This document shows, one piece after another, positions 1 through 6,494 of a stretch of 7,644 nucleotides of DNA. The translations under genes and the position numbers were made by a program. Every line of letters starts with the position of its first letter. The stretch's first letter is position 1. Location: NCBI GenBank assembly GCA_016284575.1, contig JAEEPD010000033.1, positions 1 to 7,644 of the forward strand, in the 5' to 3' direction. This DNA is from Bacillota bacterium (GTDB lineage Bacteria > Bacillota > Clostridia > Peptostreptococcales > Anaerovoracaceae). Under the pieces are notes generated by a model, which ran no database searches, was not told the origin of the DNA, and worked only from the letters and a program-made list of their open reading frames with translations.

Positions 1-1177
1 CGCCGGACCTTAAGGTGGCGTAGCAGCAGGTGCCGTAGCAGATAAGGGGAAGCGCGCAGGAAGCTACAAGAAGAAGCCGCCTGGCCAGATCCTTGATCTC
101 CGGCGTGGTGTTGTAGAGGTTCGGTATGGCCGGCGTCACCAGGGCCATCACCACCGCTATCACCGTACAGAGAGCCACCGCAAAGGCGATGCACTGCTTG
201 TCCTCCTTCACCGCCCTGTCCAGATCTCCGGAGCCCAGCACCTGACCCACGTTTATGGCCACCACGTCCATCAGTGCGAAGGCCACGCAGAAGAAGAGCT
301 GGGTGATGCTGGAGCATATGTTCATGGCGGAGACCACGTCCAGTCCCCTCATGGAATAGCTCTGGGTAAGGAAGGCCTGGCCGAAGGACCAGAGCATCTC
401 GTTTATGAGCATGGGAAGGCCCAGCTTAAGAGACGCCTTAAGCACGGACTTTTCTATGCGGAAATTGCTGTATATGCCCTTTATGTAGGGGCAGCGATCC
501 GTGTGGGTGTGGGCGTAGATGACCACGATAAGCATCTCCACTATGCGGGAGAGCACCGTGGCATAGGCTGCGCCGTTGACCCCAAGGGCCGGTGCGCCGA
601 ACTTTCCGAAGATCAGGACGTAGTTGCCCACCAGGTTCACGAATACCGCTGTGATCCCTGCCACCATGGGTATGAGGGGCTCAGAGCATTGCCGCAGAGT
701 GCCCGCGTAGACATCCTTTATACCGAAGGGAAGCAGGCCTATCATCATGATAGCCACATACTGCTGGGCGTAGGAGAAGGTGGCCTCCATGTCCAGCCCT
801 GCTTCGCTTTCGTGAAGGTAAAGCCTAAGAAGAGGATCCCTGAAGCCCGCGTAGATGATGAAGCCCGCGCTCAGAACTATCAGCACCGCTAAAAGCTTTA
901 TCCTGTGGGTTCCCCTTACACCCTCCATGTCCCTGTTTCCGTAGTACTGGGCTGTAAGGATGCCGGCGCCCTCGTGGGCTCCGAAGATGCAGATGTTCAC
1001 CACAAAAAGCAGGTGGTTTACTATGGCCACACCGCTCATGGGCTCCGTACCCACCTGCCCTACCATCAGATTGTCAAGCAGGTTTACGAAATTGGTTATT
1101 ACGTACTGCACCAGCATGGGTATCAGTATGCGTATTATCTTCCTGTAAAAGGCTTTATCGCCGATAAGATCTCTCAT
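1..1177 (-). CDS. MATE family multidrug/sodium efflux transporter (C-terminus cut off by window edge)
   Basis: The first 392 residues of a polytopic membrane protein are visible; the frame is open to base 1, so the C-terminus is missing. MATE proteins are usually about 450 residues with 12 helices in two homologous halves, and export cationic or hydrophobic compounds in exchange for Na+ or H+. Roughly ten hydrophobic segments can be seen, starting near residues 16-38 and 50-72. Family-typical stretches are AQYYGNRD (76-83), NLVGNYVLIFG (181-191), GVNGAAYAT (199-207) and, in the second half, GQVLGSGDLDRA (311-322). The ATG at 1177-1175 is preceded by GAGGTG at a suitable distance and by a clear promoter, which supports this start. 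Arginine is mostly AGG and isoleucine often ATA, unlike hydA and hydB. The gene has its own promoter and is separated from the hydrogenase operon by a terminator, so a functional link is not implied. The substrate cannot be told. The family call is firm. Confidence 0.93.
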   Translation of the reverse strand, partial: MRDLIGDKAFYRKIIRILIPMLVQYVITNFVNLLDNLMVGQVGTEPMSGVAIVNHLLFVVNICIFGAHEGAGILTAQYYGNRDMEGVRGTHRIKLLAVLIVLSAGFIIYAGFRDPLLRLYLHESEAGLDMEATFSYAQQYVAIMMIGLLPFGIKDVYAGTLRQCSEPLIPMVAGITAVFVNLVGNYVLIFGKFGAPALGVNGAAYATVLSRIVEMLIVVIYAHTHTDRCPYIKGIYSNFRIEKSVLKASLKLGLPMLINEMLWSFGQAFLTQSYSMRGLDVVSAMNICSSITQLFFCVAFALMDVVAINVGQVLGSGDLDRAVKEDKQCIAFAVALCTVIAVVMALVTPAIPNLYNTTPEIKDLARRLLLVASCALPLICYGTCCYATLRSG

Positions 1178-1195
1178 ATTCACCTCACTGCATAT

Positions 1196-1224
1196 ATTCT
1201 AAAGCCCATTTACTGTAATGTCAA
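1196..1224 (-). promoter_or_regulatory. Sigma-A type promoter of the MATE gene
   Basis: On the minus strand a perfect -35 box TTGACA (1224-1219) is followed by a 17-base spacer and the -10 box TAGAAT (1201-1196), one mismatch from consensus. Transcription would begin about 7 bases further on, leaving a very short leader before the GAGGTG ribosome binding site and the ATG at 1177. The -35 box overlaps the end of the T-rich tract of the upstream hydrogenase terminator. Confidence 0.75.
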
Positions 1225-1231
1225 AGACAAT

Positions 1232-1265
1232 AAAAGAGCTCCCCGTATAAGCGGCGAGCTCTTTT
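1232..1265 (-). terminator. Rho-independent terminator of the hydrogenase operon
   Basis: A 10-bp perfect stem (AAAAGAGCTC at 1232-1241 pairing with 1256-1265) is extended, after one C-C mismatch, by C-G, C-G, G-C and a T-G wobble around an ATAA tetraloop. On the minus strand it lies 16 bases after the hydA stop codon and is followed by a T-rich stretch (TTTTATTGTC). The flanking A and T runs would allow some termination from the other strand too, but no plus-strand gene is present to use it. Confidence 0.85.
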
Positions 1266-1281
1266 TCAACTGACAGCTTTA

Positions 1282-3054
1282 TTACTTGTTGTCGTCAAAG
1301 ATCTTGAATCTTTCCTTGGGGCTGTAGGAGGTGTGGAGCAGCTCTTCAGCGATCTCGCTGCCGGGCTTGCCCAGGAATTCCTTGTACAGCTGCTGGATCT
1401 GAACGTTGTCGGAGGAAACGCGCAGCTCCTGCTTAACGTCCTCGTCGTACAGAGCCTTCATACGGAGCTTTCTGTAGCCGTCGCCAAGCTTGCCGTTCTT
1501 GATCTTGGAGGGAACGATGGGCTGGCCGCCGCCGTTGATGCAGCCGCCGGGGCATCCCATGACCTCTATGAAGGTGTATTTTGAGGTGCCGGCCTTTACC
1601 TGCTCCAGAAGCGGCTTAGCGCAGCTCATGGAGGAGGTGATGGCGATCCAGATCTTGGTGCCGTTCAGGTCGACCTCAGCTTCCTTTACGCCCTCAAGTC
1701 CTCTGCAGGCCTCGAAGTCTACCTTCTCAAGCTTGACGCCGTCCAGCTGCTGCTTTACGGTTCTCAGAGCAGCCTCCATAACGCCGCCGGTGGCGCCGAA
1801 GATTACGGCTGCGCCGGTGTAGTCGCCGAAGAGATCGGGGTCGAAGCCCTCATCGGGCAGCTCGTTGAACTCGATGCCGAACATCTTGATCAGTCTTGCG
1901 CACTCTCTGGTGGTCAGGACCGCGTCAACATCCACATATTCGCCGGTCTTGCACTCGGGGCGCTGGATCTCGGTCTTCTTTGCGATGCAGGGCATGATGG
2001 AAACCACGAAGATATCCTTGGGATCCACGTTGTTTCTCTTAGCCCAGTGGGTCTTGATCATAGCGCCCAGCATCATGTGCGGGGACTTGGAGGTGGACAG
2101 ATGGGGCAGCAGCTCGGGGTACTCGTACTCGATGTACTTGATCCATCCGGGAGAGCAGGAGGTGAACATGGGGAGAACGCCGCCGTGGGTGACTCTCTCC
2201 AGCAGTTCGTTGCCCTCCTCCATGATGGTCAGGTCAGCGCCGAAGTTGGTGTCATATACTCTGTCGAAGCCGCAGCGGCGCAGAGCAGCAGCCATCTTGC
2301 CGGTAACGGCGGTGCCGATGGGTAGGCCGAACTCTTCGCCAAGGGCAGCTCTTACAGCAGGAGCGGTCTGTACGATGACGGTCTTGGAGGGATCGTTCAG
2401 CGCAGCGATGACCTTATCGATGTCTTCCTTCTCGTGAAGAGCGCCGGTCGGGCAGTTGATGACGCACTGACCGCACTGCATGCAGTTTACGTTTGCGAAG
2501 CTGGTGTTGTAGACAGGAGCCATGATGGTGTTGAAGCCACGGTTCTCCAGGCCCAGAACGCCCAGTCCCTGTACCTTGCGGCAGGTCTGGATGCAGCGCT
2601 CGCACAGTATGCACTTGGTGGTGTCGCGGACGATGCCCCAGCTGAAGTCGTCATAGGTGGCCGGAGTCTTCTCGCCCTGGAACTTGTTCTCGCGGATGCC
2701 CAGCTCCTCAGACAGGGTCTGCAGCTCGCAGTTCTGGTTCCTGATGCAGGACAGGCAATCCTTGGAGTGGTTGGAGAGCAGCAGCTCAACGGAATTTCTT
2801 CTTCCCTTCAGAGCTCTCTCGGAGTGGGTGAACACTTCCATGCCCTCGGTCACCGGTGTGGTGCAGGCAGAAAGCAGTGTTCTTGCTTTTTTAACTTCTA
2901 CAAGACATACGCGGCAGGAGCCGGACTTGTTGATGTCCTTCAGGTAGCACAGTGTCGGGATATTGATTCCGGCATTTGTGGCGGCCTCAAGAATCGTCAT
3001 TCCGGATTCAGCCTGTACATCAATGTTATTGATCTTTAAATTGACAATTGCCAT
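1282..3054 (-). CDS. hydA: [FeFe]-hydrogenase catalytic subunit HydA (NAD-linked/bifurcating type)
   Basis: This 590-residue cytoplasmic enzyme reduces protons to H2 (or the reverse) at an H-cluster fed by a chain of Fe-S clusters. In order: a plant-type [2Fe-2S] domain (C36, C47, C50, C64); a His-Cys3 [4Fe-4S] site (H96, C100, C103, C109); two ferredoxin-type [4Fe-4S] sites (C148/151/154/158 and C191/194/197/201); then the H-domain. Its second motif is MPCIAKKTE (354-362, C356) and its third is VMGCPGGC (498-505, C501 and C505). The first motif reads TSCSPGW (298-304): the proton-relay cysteine C300 is present, but the next residue, normally a ligand of the H-cluster cubane, is Ser301. Length and domain order match M3-type HydA of trimeric or tetrameric NAD-linked hydrogenases such as HndD; the extra C-terminal thioredoxin-like domain of Thermotoga HydA is absent. 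The ATG follows GGGAGGA with 6 bases between. It is the last gene of the operon, 15 bases after hydB. The family call is certain; electron bifurcation is inferred from context. Confidence 0.97.
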   Translation of the reverse strand: MAIVNLKINNIDVQAESGMTILEAATNAGINIPTLCYLKDINKSGSCRVCLVEVKKARTLLSACTTPVTEGMEVFTHSERALKGRRNSVELLLSNHSKDCLSCIRNQNCELQTLSEELGIRENKFQGEKTPATYDDFSWGIVRDTTKCILCERCIQTCRKVQGLGVLGLENRGFNTIMAPVYNTSFANVNCMQCGQCVINCPTGALHEKEDIDKVIAALNDPSKTVIVQTAPAVRAALGEEFGLPIGTAVTGKMAAALRRCGFDRVYDTNFGADLTIMEEGNELLERVTHGGVLPMFTSCSPGWIKYIEYEYPELLPHLSTSKSPHMMLGAMIKTHWAKRNNVDPKDIFVVSIMPCIAKKTEIQRPECKTGEYVDVDAVLTTRECARLIKMFGIEFNELPDEGFDPDLFGDYTGAAVIFGATGGVMEAALRTVKQQLDGVKLEKVDFEACRGLEGVKEAEVDLNGTKIWIAITSSMSCAKPLLEQVKAGTSKYTFIEVMGCPGGCINGGGQPIVPSKIKNGKLGDGYRKLRMKALYDEDVKQELRVSSDNVQIQQLYKEFLGKPGSEIAEELLHTSYSPKERFKIFDDNK

Positions 3055-3069
3055 GACTTATCCTCCCTG

Positions 3070-4866
3070 TTACTTTCTGATGACTGCGCCGAAGCGGCAT
3101 GTTGCCAGGCAGCTTCCGCACTTGATGCACTTCTCCGGATCGATGACGAAGGGCTCCTTGCCGGGAACGCCGCTGATGGCGCCAACGGGGCAGGCCTTTG
3201 CGCACATGGAGCACTTTTTGCACTTCTCCGGATCGATGCTGTAGGAAAGCAGATCCTTGCAGACGCCTGCGGGGCACTTCTTGTCTACGATGTGTGCGAT
3301 GTATTCATCGCGGAAATACTTCAGAGTGGAAAGTACGGGGTTGGGAGCGGTCTGACCAAGTCCGCACAGAGCGGTGTCCTTGATCTCGTAGCAGAGCTGC
3401 TCCATCTCGTCCAGCATCTCCAGGGTGCCTTCGCCCTTGGTGATCTTTGTGAGCATCTCAAGCAGTCTCTTGGTACCCACACGGCAGGGTGTGCACTTGC
3501 CGCAGGACTCGTCTACGATGAACTCCAGGTAGAAACGGGCCACGTCCACCATGCAGTTGTCCTCGTCCAGAACGATCATACCGCCGGAACCCATCATGGA
3601 GCCTGCAGCCACCAGGTTCTCGTAGTCGATGGGGGTATCCAGCTGAGCCTCGGTGAGGCAGCCGCCGGAAGGACCGCCGGTCTGAACGGCCTTAAATGCC
3701 TTGTTGTTGGGGCAGCCGCCGCCGATCTCATAGATGATCTCGCGGAGGGTGGTGCCCATGGGGATCTCAACAAGACCGGTGTTCTTGATCTTGCCGCCAA
3801 GAGCGAATACCTTGGTGCCCTTGGAGGTTTCAGTACCGATGGAGGAATACCACTCAGCGCCGTTGAGAACGATCTGGGCAACGTTGGCCAGAGTCTCCAC
3901 GTTGTTGATGCTGGTGGGCTTGCCCCATACGCCGGATACTGCGGGGAAAGGCGGTTTGGGCATGGGCATGCCGCGCTTGCCTTCGATGGAGGCGATAAGA
4001 GCAGTCTCCTCGCCGCATACGAAGGCGCCTGCGCCCAGTCTTACTTCAAGGTCGAAGTCGAAGCCGGAGTCGAAGATGTTCTTGCCCAGGAGGCCCAGCT
4101 CCTTAGCCTGTCCGATGGCGATATTCAGACGCTTTACAGCGATAGGATACTCTGCTCTGCAGTAGATGTAGCCCTGATGAGCGCCTACTGCATAGGCCAT
4201 GATTGCCATACCCTCGATGATGGCGTTGGGGTCGCCCTCCAGGATGGAACGGTCCATGAACGCGCCGGGGTCGCCCTCGTCTGCGTTGCAGATGACGTAC
4301 TTTTCGTCGCCGGGCTGATCCTTCTGGAACTGCCACTTAACGCCTGTGGGGAAGCCTGCGCCGCCGCGGCCGCGAAGTCCGGAGGCCTTGATCACATCGA
4401 TTACTTCCTGAGGGGTCATGGAGGTCAGAGCGGTGCCCAGAGCCTCATAGCCTCTCATGGCGATGTATTCGTTGATGTCCTCGGGATTGATCTTGCCGCA
4501 GTTTCTCAGAGCGATCCTCTGCTGCTTCTCATAGAACTTGATCTTGTCGATGTCCAGGATCTTTTCGCCTGTCTGGAGGTCCTCGTCGCTGAGCTCCAGC
4601 TCCTCGACCTTGCGGCCCTTGAGCAGGTGCTCGGAAACGATCCTCTCAACGTTTTCGGGCTGTACGTGGCAGTAGAACACCTTGTCGGGATATACTGCAA
4701 CGATGGGGCCCTTCTGGCAGAGGCCGAAGCAGCCGGTCTTTACCACGTTGATCTCGTCCTTGAGACCATACTGTTCGATATATTTTACAAAACTGTCGTA
4801 TACTTCCGCTGATCTGCTGGAGGTACAGCCGGTACCTGCACAGCAAAGTACATTAGCTCTTATCAT
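3070..4866 (-). CDS. hydB: NuoF-like NAD(P)H/FMN subunit HydB of the [FeFe] hydrogenase
   Basis: This 598-residue subunit is expected to oxidise or reduce NAD(P)(H) through FMN and pass electrons to HydA, with ferredoxin as co-partner if the complex bifurcates. In order: an N-terminal thioredoxin-like [2Fe-2S] domain (C9, C14, C46, C50); a NuoF core with the FMN/nucleotide loop GRGGAGFPTGVKW (166-178); GAGAFVCGEETALI (278-291); an SLBB-like region (about 352-405); an N3-type [4Fe-4S] site (C455, C458, C461, C501); and a C-terminal ferredoxin domain with two [4Fe-4S] sites (C549/552/555/559 and C580/583/586/590). H525, C531 and C536 sit between the N3 and ferredoxin regions, where related HydB structures are reported to hold a metal; that is from memory. 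Length and order match clostridial HydB. The ATG follows GGGAGG at 9 bases, 4 bases after the preceding gene's stop. The two C-terminal cluster motifs share a 20-bp identical DNA repeat. The first 30 or so codons are AT-rich compared with the rest. Confidence 0.96.
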   Translation of the reverse strand: MIRANVLCCAGTGCTSSRSAEVYDSFVKYIEQYGLKDEINVVKTGCFGLCQKGPIVAVYPDKVFYCHVQPENVERIVSEHLLKGRKVEELELSDEDLQTGEKILDIDKIKFYEKQQRIALRNCGKINPEDINEYIAMRGYEALGTALTSMTPQEVIDVIKASGLRGRGGAGFPTGVKWQFQKDQPGDEKYVICNADEGDPGAFMDRSILEGDPNAIIEGMAIMAYAVGAHQGYIYCRAEYPIAVKRLNIAIGQAKELGLLGKNIFDSGFDFDLEVRLGAGAFVCGEETALIASIEGKRGMPMPKPPFPAVSGVWGKPTSINNVETLANVAQIVLNGAEWYSSIGTETSKGTKVFALGGKIKNTGLVEIPMGTTLREIIYEIGGGCPNNKAFKAVQTGGPSGGCLTEAQLDTPIDYENLVAAGSMMGSGGMIVLDEDNCMVDVARFYLEFIVDESCGKCTPCRVGTKRLLEMLTKITKGEGTLEMLDEMEQLCYEIKDTALCGLGQTAPNPVLSTLKYFRDEYIAHIVDKKCPAGVCKDLLSYSIDPEKCKKCSMCAKACPVGAISGVPGKEPFVIDPEKCIKCGSCLATCRFGAVIRK

Positions 4867-4870
4867 GGAA

Positions 4871-5245
4871 CTAGACCTCCCGTGCTCTTACAGAATCAAC
4901 TGTGTATTCTTCAACTACCTTGCCCTTTCCCACGTGCTCCTCAAGGATCTTTACAGCCTTGTCAGCGTCCACATGTACGTATGTGGTGTGGGAACCGTCT
5001 TTGCCGTAGACCTCTACGATGGGCTCGTAAACGCACATACCGATGCAGCCGGTCTGGGTGACTACGCAGTTGTAGTCCTTTTCTGCTGTTTCCTCAACAA
5101 GCTTGTTCAGAACGGGTCTTGCGCCGGCTGCGATGCCGCAGGTAGCCATGCCTACTACCACGCGGTAGTCCTTGCCGCCTTCGCGCATCTCGACCTTTTT
5201 AAGGGCCAGCTCGCGCATTTTCTTCAGATCTTCCAAACTCTTCAT
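4871..5245 (-). CDS. Small thioredoxin-like ferredoxin, HydD-type hydrogenase accessory subunit
   Basis: This is a 124-residue soluble protein with a basic, helical N-terminus and a thioredoxin-like ferredoxin fold related to the N-terminal domain of HydB: the segments TGCIGMC (65-71) here and TGCFGLC (44-50) there, with the residues after them, align well. Visible cysteines are C36, C60, C67 and C71. The usual first pair CxxxxC reads CGIAAG (36-41), so one standard [2Fe-2S] ligand is glycine; C60 might or might not replace it. As I recall, the same TCGIAAGA stretch occurs in clostridial homologues at this locus, including the small subunit called HydD in a tetrameric Thermoanaerobacter NADH-dependent hydrogenase. 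It is too short to be a full NuoE/HydC (about 160 residues). Its start overlaps the previous stop as ATGA, and AAGGAGGG lies 7 bases upstream, inside the previous gene. Its codon use resembles hydB and hydA rather than the upstream genes, which favours a structural role. It is probably an electron-transfer subunit. Confidence 0.85.
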   Translation of the reverse strand: MKSLEDLKKMRELALKKVEMREGGKDYRVVVGMATCGIAAGARPVLNKLVEETAEKDYNCVVTQTGCIGMCVYEPIVEVYGKDGSHTTYVHVDADKAVKILEEHVGKGKVVEEYTVDSVRAREV

Positions 5246-5796
5246 TCCATGCCCTCCTTCGCATGTATGATGCCTTCATTTATGTACTCTTTTATCCAGA
5301 GGAGTATCTCCGGCTCCAGAAGGCTCACGCCCTCCAGCTCCTGCTTTACCGCCTCGGATAAAAACTCAAAATTGCCATTATCTGTTGTGTAATAAAAGCG
5401 GAAATCGATATTTTCGTCTGCCTGAATGACATACATTATCATTTCCCCGAGGTCTCCCATCGGCGGAGCGTCGATGTGATCCTTTTGTATCGAGGCTCTG
5501 ACTGTGGTCCCGACCCCGACAGTGCTCTGTATATCGAAGCTTCCATTGCACTGCTCGGTGAGTCCCTTCATGAAGGCTACCCCCAGCCCGACCTTGCGGG
5601 TCTTCCTGCTGGTGGTGAAGGGATCCGTTACTTTCTGGACCATTTCGGGGCTCATACCGCACCCGTTGTCTTCCACCTCTATATCGATCCTGTTGTCATG
5701 CTCGCTCTCTCTTATCCTGAGAATGACTGTATCGGCCTTGGCGCCTACACTGTTCATAAGGATCTCAAGAGTCTGCATGGCAAGATCCTGCATCAT
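5242..5796 (-). CDS. Stand-alone GHKL (HATPase_c) ATP-binding protein
   Basis: This 184-residue soluble protein is built around a single GHKL ATP-binding domain. The N-box is represented by LEILMNSVGAKA (E11, N15), the G1 box by DNGCGM (43-48), and the G2 region by KVGLGV (68-73), followed by GVGTTVR (94-100). The segment DPFTTSRK (58-65) is the ATP-lid region seen in histidine kinases. There is no dimerisation/histidine-phosphotransfer domain, no sensor domain and no membrane segment, so it is not a complete sensor kinase. It could act like an anti-sigma-factor kinase (SpoIIAB/RsbW style) or as the ATPase half of a split signalling protein. The last 70 residues form an additional helical region whose role I cannot assign. 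Its ATG overlaps the PHP gene stop by 4 bases, with GGGGTGA about 9 bases upstream; a second Met follows immediately. Proteins of this kind are familiar in clostridial hydABCD loci, which supports a regulatory role that is still inference. Confidence 0.85.
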   Translation of the reverse strand: MMQDLAMQTLEILMNSVGAKADTVILRIRESEHDNRIDIEVEDNGCGMSPEMVQKVTDPFTTSRKTRKVGLGVAFMKGLTEQCNGSFDIQSTVGVGTTVRASIQKDHIDAPPMGDLGEMIMYVIQADENIDFRFYYTTDNGNFEFLSEAVKQELEGVSLLEPEILLWIKEYINEGIIHAKEGME

Positions 5797-6494
5797 AGTA
5801 CATCACCCCACAATTCTTTGATCTCGTCATGAGTGATGATATTTTCCGGCTCGGATATGTCCACCAGCCTGTGAGCATCTGAATCGATGAACCAGTGGGT
5901 GGAGTCCGGTCTTATCCACGGATGTGTTTTGATTATCCTCTGCATCTGGTCGGGAGATTTGATCTCCAGTCCGTCGTAGGGAAGATCCATGGGTATGAAT
6001 CCGAGCTGCTGCGTTACGGAATTGGCTCTGTCCAGCACGTGGGCCAGGATGGCCCTGCCGCCGAAGCTGTGGATGGCATCCACGCACTCCGAAAGGCTTG
6101 CGCTTAAGGATACCAGGAGCAGCCTGTCCTCCTTTCCCACAGGCTCGTCGTTTTCGTCCAGCAGAAGCTGGTCTCCGAAAAAGTCCGGCCGGTTGGGGAT
6201 ACCGGGCATGCGCTCGTCTATCCAGGGCTGAAGAGCCTCAGCCTTCTCCAGACTGGGGAAAAGCCCCAGAACGTGGACCTCCTCGCTGCTTTCCAGCTCC
6301 GCTCCGTAAAGCATTTTTATTCCGGTCTCAGCTGCCGCCTTGCTTATGGATCTGAGCTGACGCGTGGAATTGTGATCCGTTACCGCAATGATATCCAGTC
6401 CCTTTATCAGGGCCATGTTGCAGATATTATTGGGCGTCATCTCGTTCTCCGCACAGGGAGACAGACAGCTGTGCATGTGAAAGTCGTAAAACAT
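5793..6494 (-). CDS. PHP-domain metal-dependent phosphoesterase
   Basis: This 233-residue cytoplasmic protein belongs to the PHP family (polymerase and histidinol phosphatase), whose stand-alone members hydrolyse phosphoesters using two or three metal ions. The expected ligands are all visible: HMH (H6, H8), AVTDHN (D40, H41), GAELE (E66), H74 in EVHVLG, AHV (H152), and the C-terminal DSDAH (D206, H208). The stretch SPCAENEMTPNNI (12-24) is typical of the clostridial subgroup found next to hydrogenases. The length fits a complete enzyme. The substrate is unknown; small nucleotides or phospho-signals are possible but unsupported. The ATG overlaps the previous TGA by one base (TGATG), and the ribosome binding site is weak (GGAA), so translation is probably coupled to the upstream gene. 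The gene ends inside the start of the GHKL ATPase. In related operons a hydC gene would be expected about here, but there is no room for it. Confidence 0.9.
   Translation of the reverse strand: MFYDFHMHSCLSPCAENEMTPNNICNMALIKGLDIIAVTDHNSTRQLRSISKAAAETGIKMLYGAELESSEEVHVLGLFPSLEKAEALQPWIDERMPGIPNRPDFFGDQLLLDENDEPVGKEDRLLLVSLSASLSECVDAIHSFGGRAILAHVLDRANSVTQQLGFIPMDLPYDGLEIKSPDQMQRIIKTHPWIRPDSTHWFIDSDAHRLVDISEPENIITHDEIKELWGDVL

Noticed and set aside
503..1273. Two plus-strand open frames opposite the MATE gene
   Set aside because: Both lie antisense to a protein with clear MATE motifs; the first is in exact codon register with it, and neither translation shows any family feature.
1178..1281. 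Small RNA or riboswitch between hydA and the MATE gene
   Set aside because: The stretch is fully used by the terminator, the promoter and a ribosome binding site; the leader after the promoter is too short for a riboswitch.
1865..2437. 190-codon plus-strand open frame opposite the H-domain of hydA
   Set aside because: It is antisense to conserved hydrogenase motifs; the translation is Ser/Met-rich without domain features.
2434..3039. Long plus-strand open frame antisense to hydA
   Set aside because: Same codon-register effect as over hydB; no domain is recognisable and hydA is unambiguous on the other strand.
3292..4812. 506-codon open frame on the plus strand, antisense to hydB
   Set aside because: It is in exact codon register with hydB, where plus-strand stops would correspond to TTA, CTA or TCA codons; biased codon use in hydB avoids these. 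The translation is a monotonous A/L/G/V/D-rich string with no recognisable domain, and the frame ends at a TCA codon in the AT-rich start of hydB.
4682..5392. 236-codon plus-strand open frame across hydB, the small ferredoxin and the ATPase gene
   Set aside because: It spans three well-supported minus-strand genes and has no recognisable domain.
5365..5400. Possible internal promoter for the structural genes inside the ATPase gene (AT-rich patch with GATAAT on the minus strand)
   Set aside because: No convincing -35 box stands at a proper distance; the patch can be explained by local codon choice.
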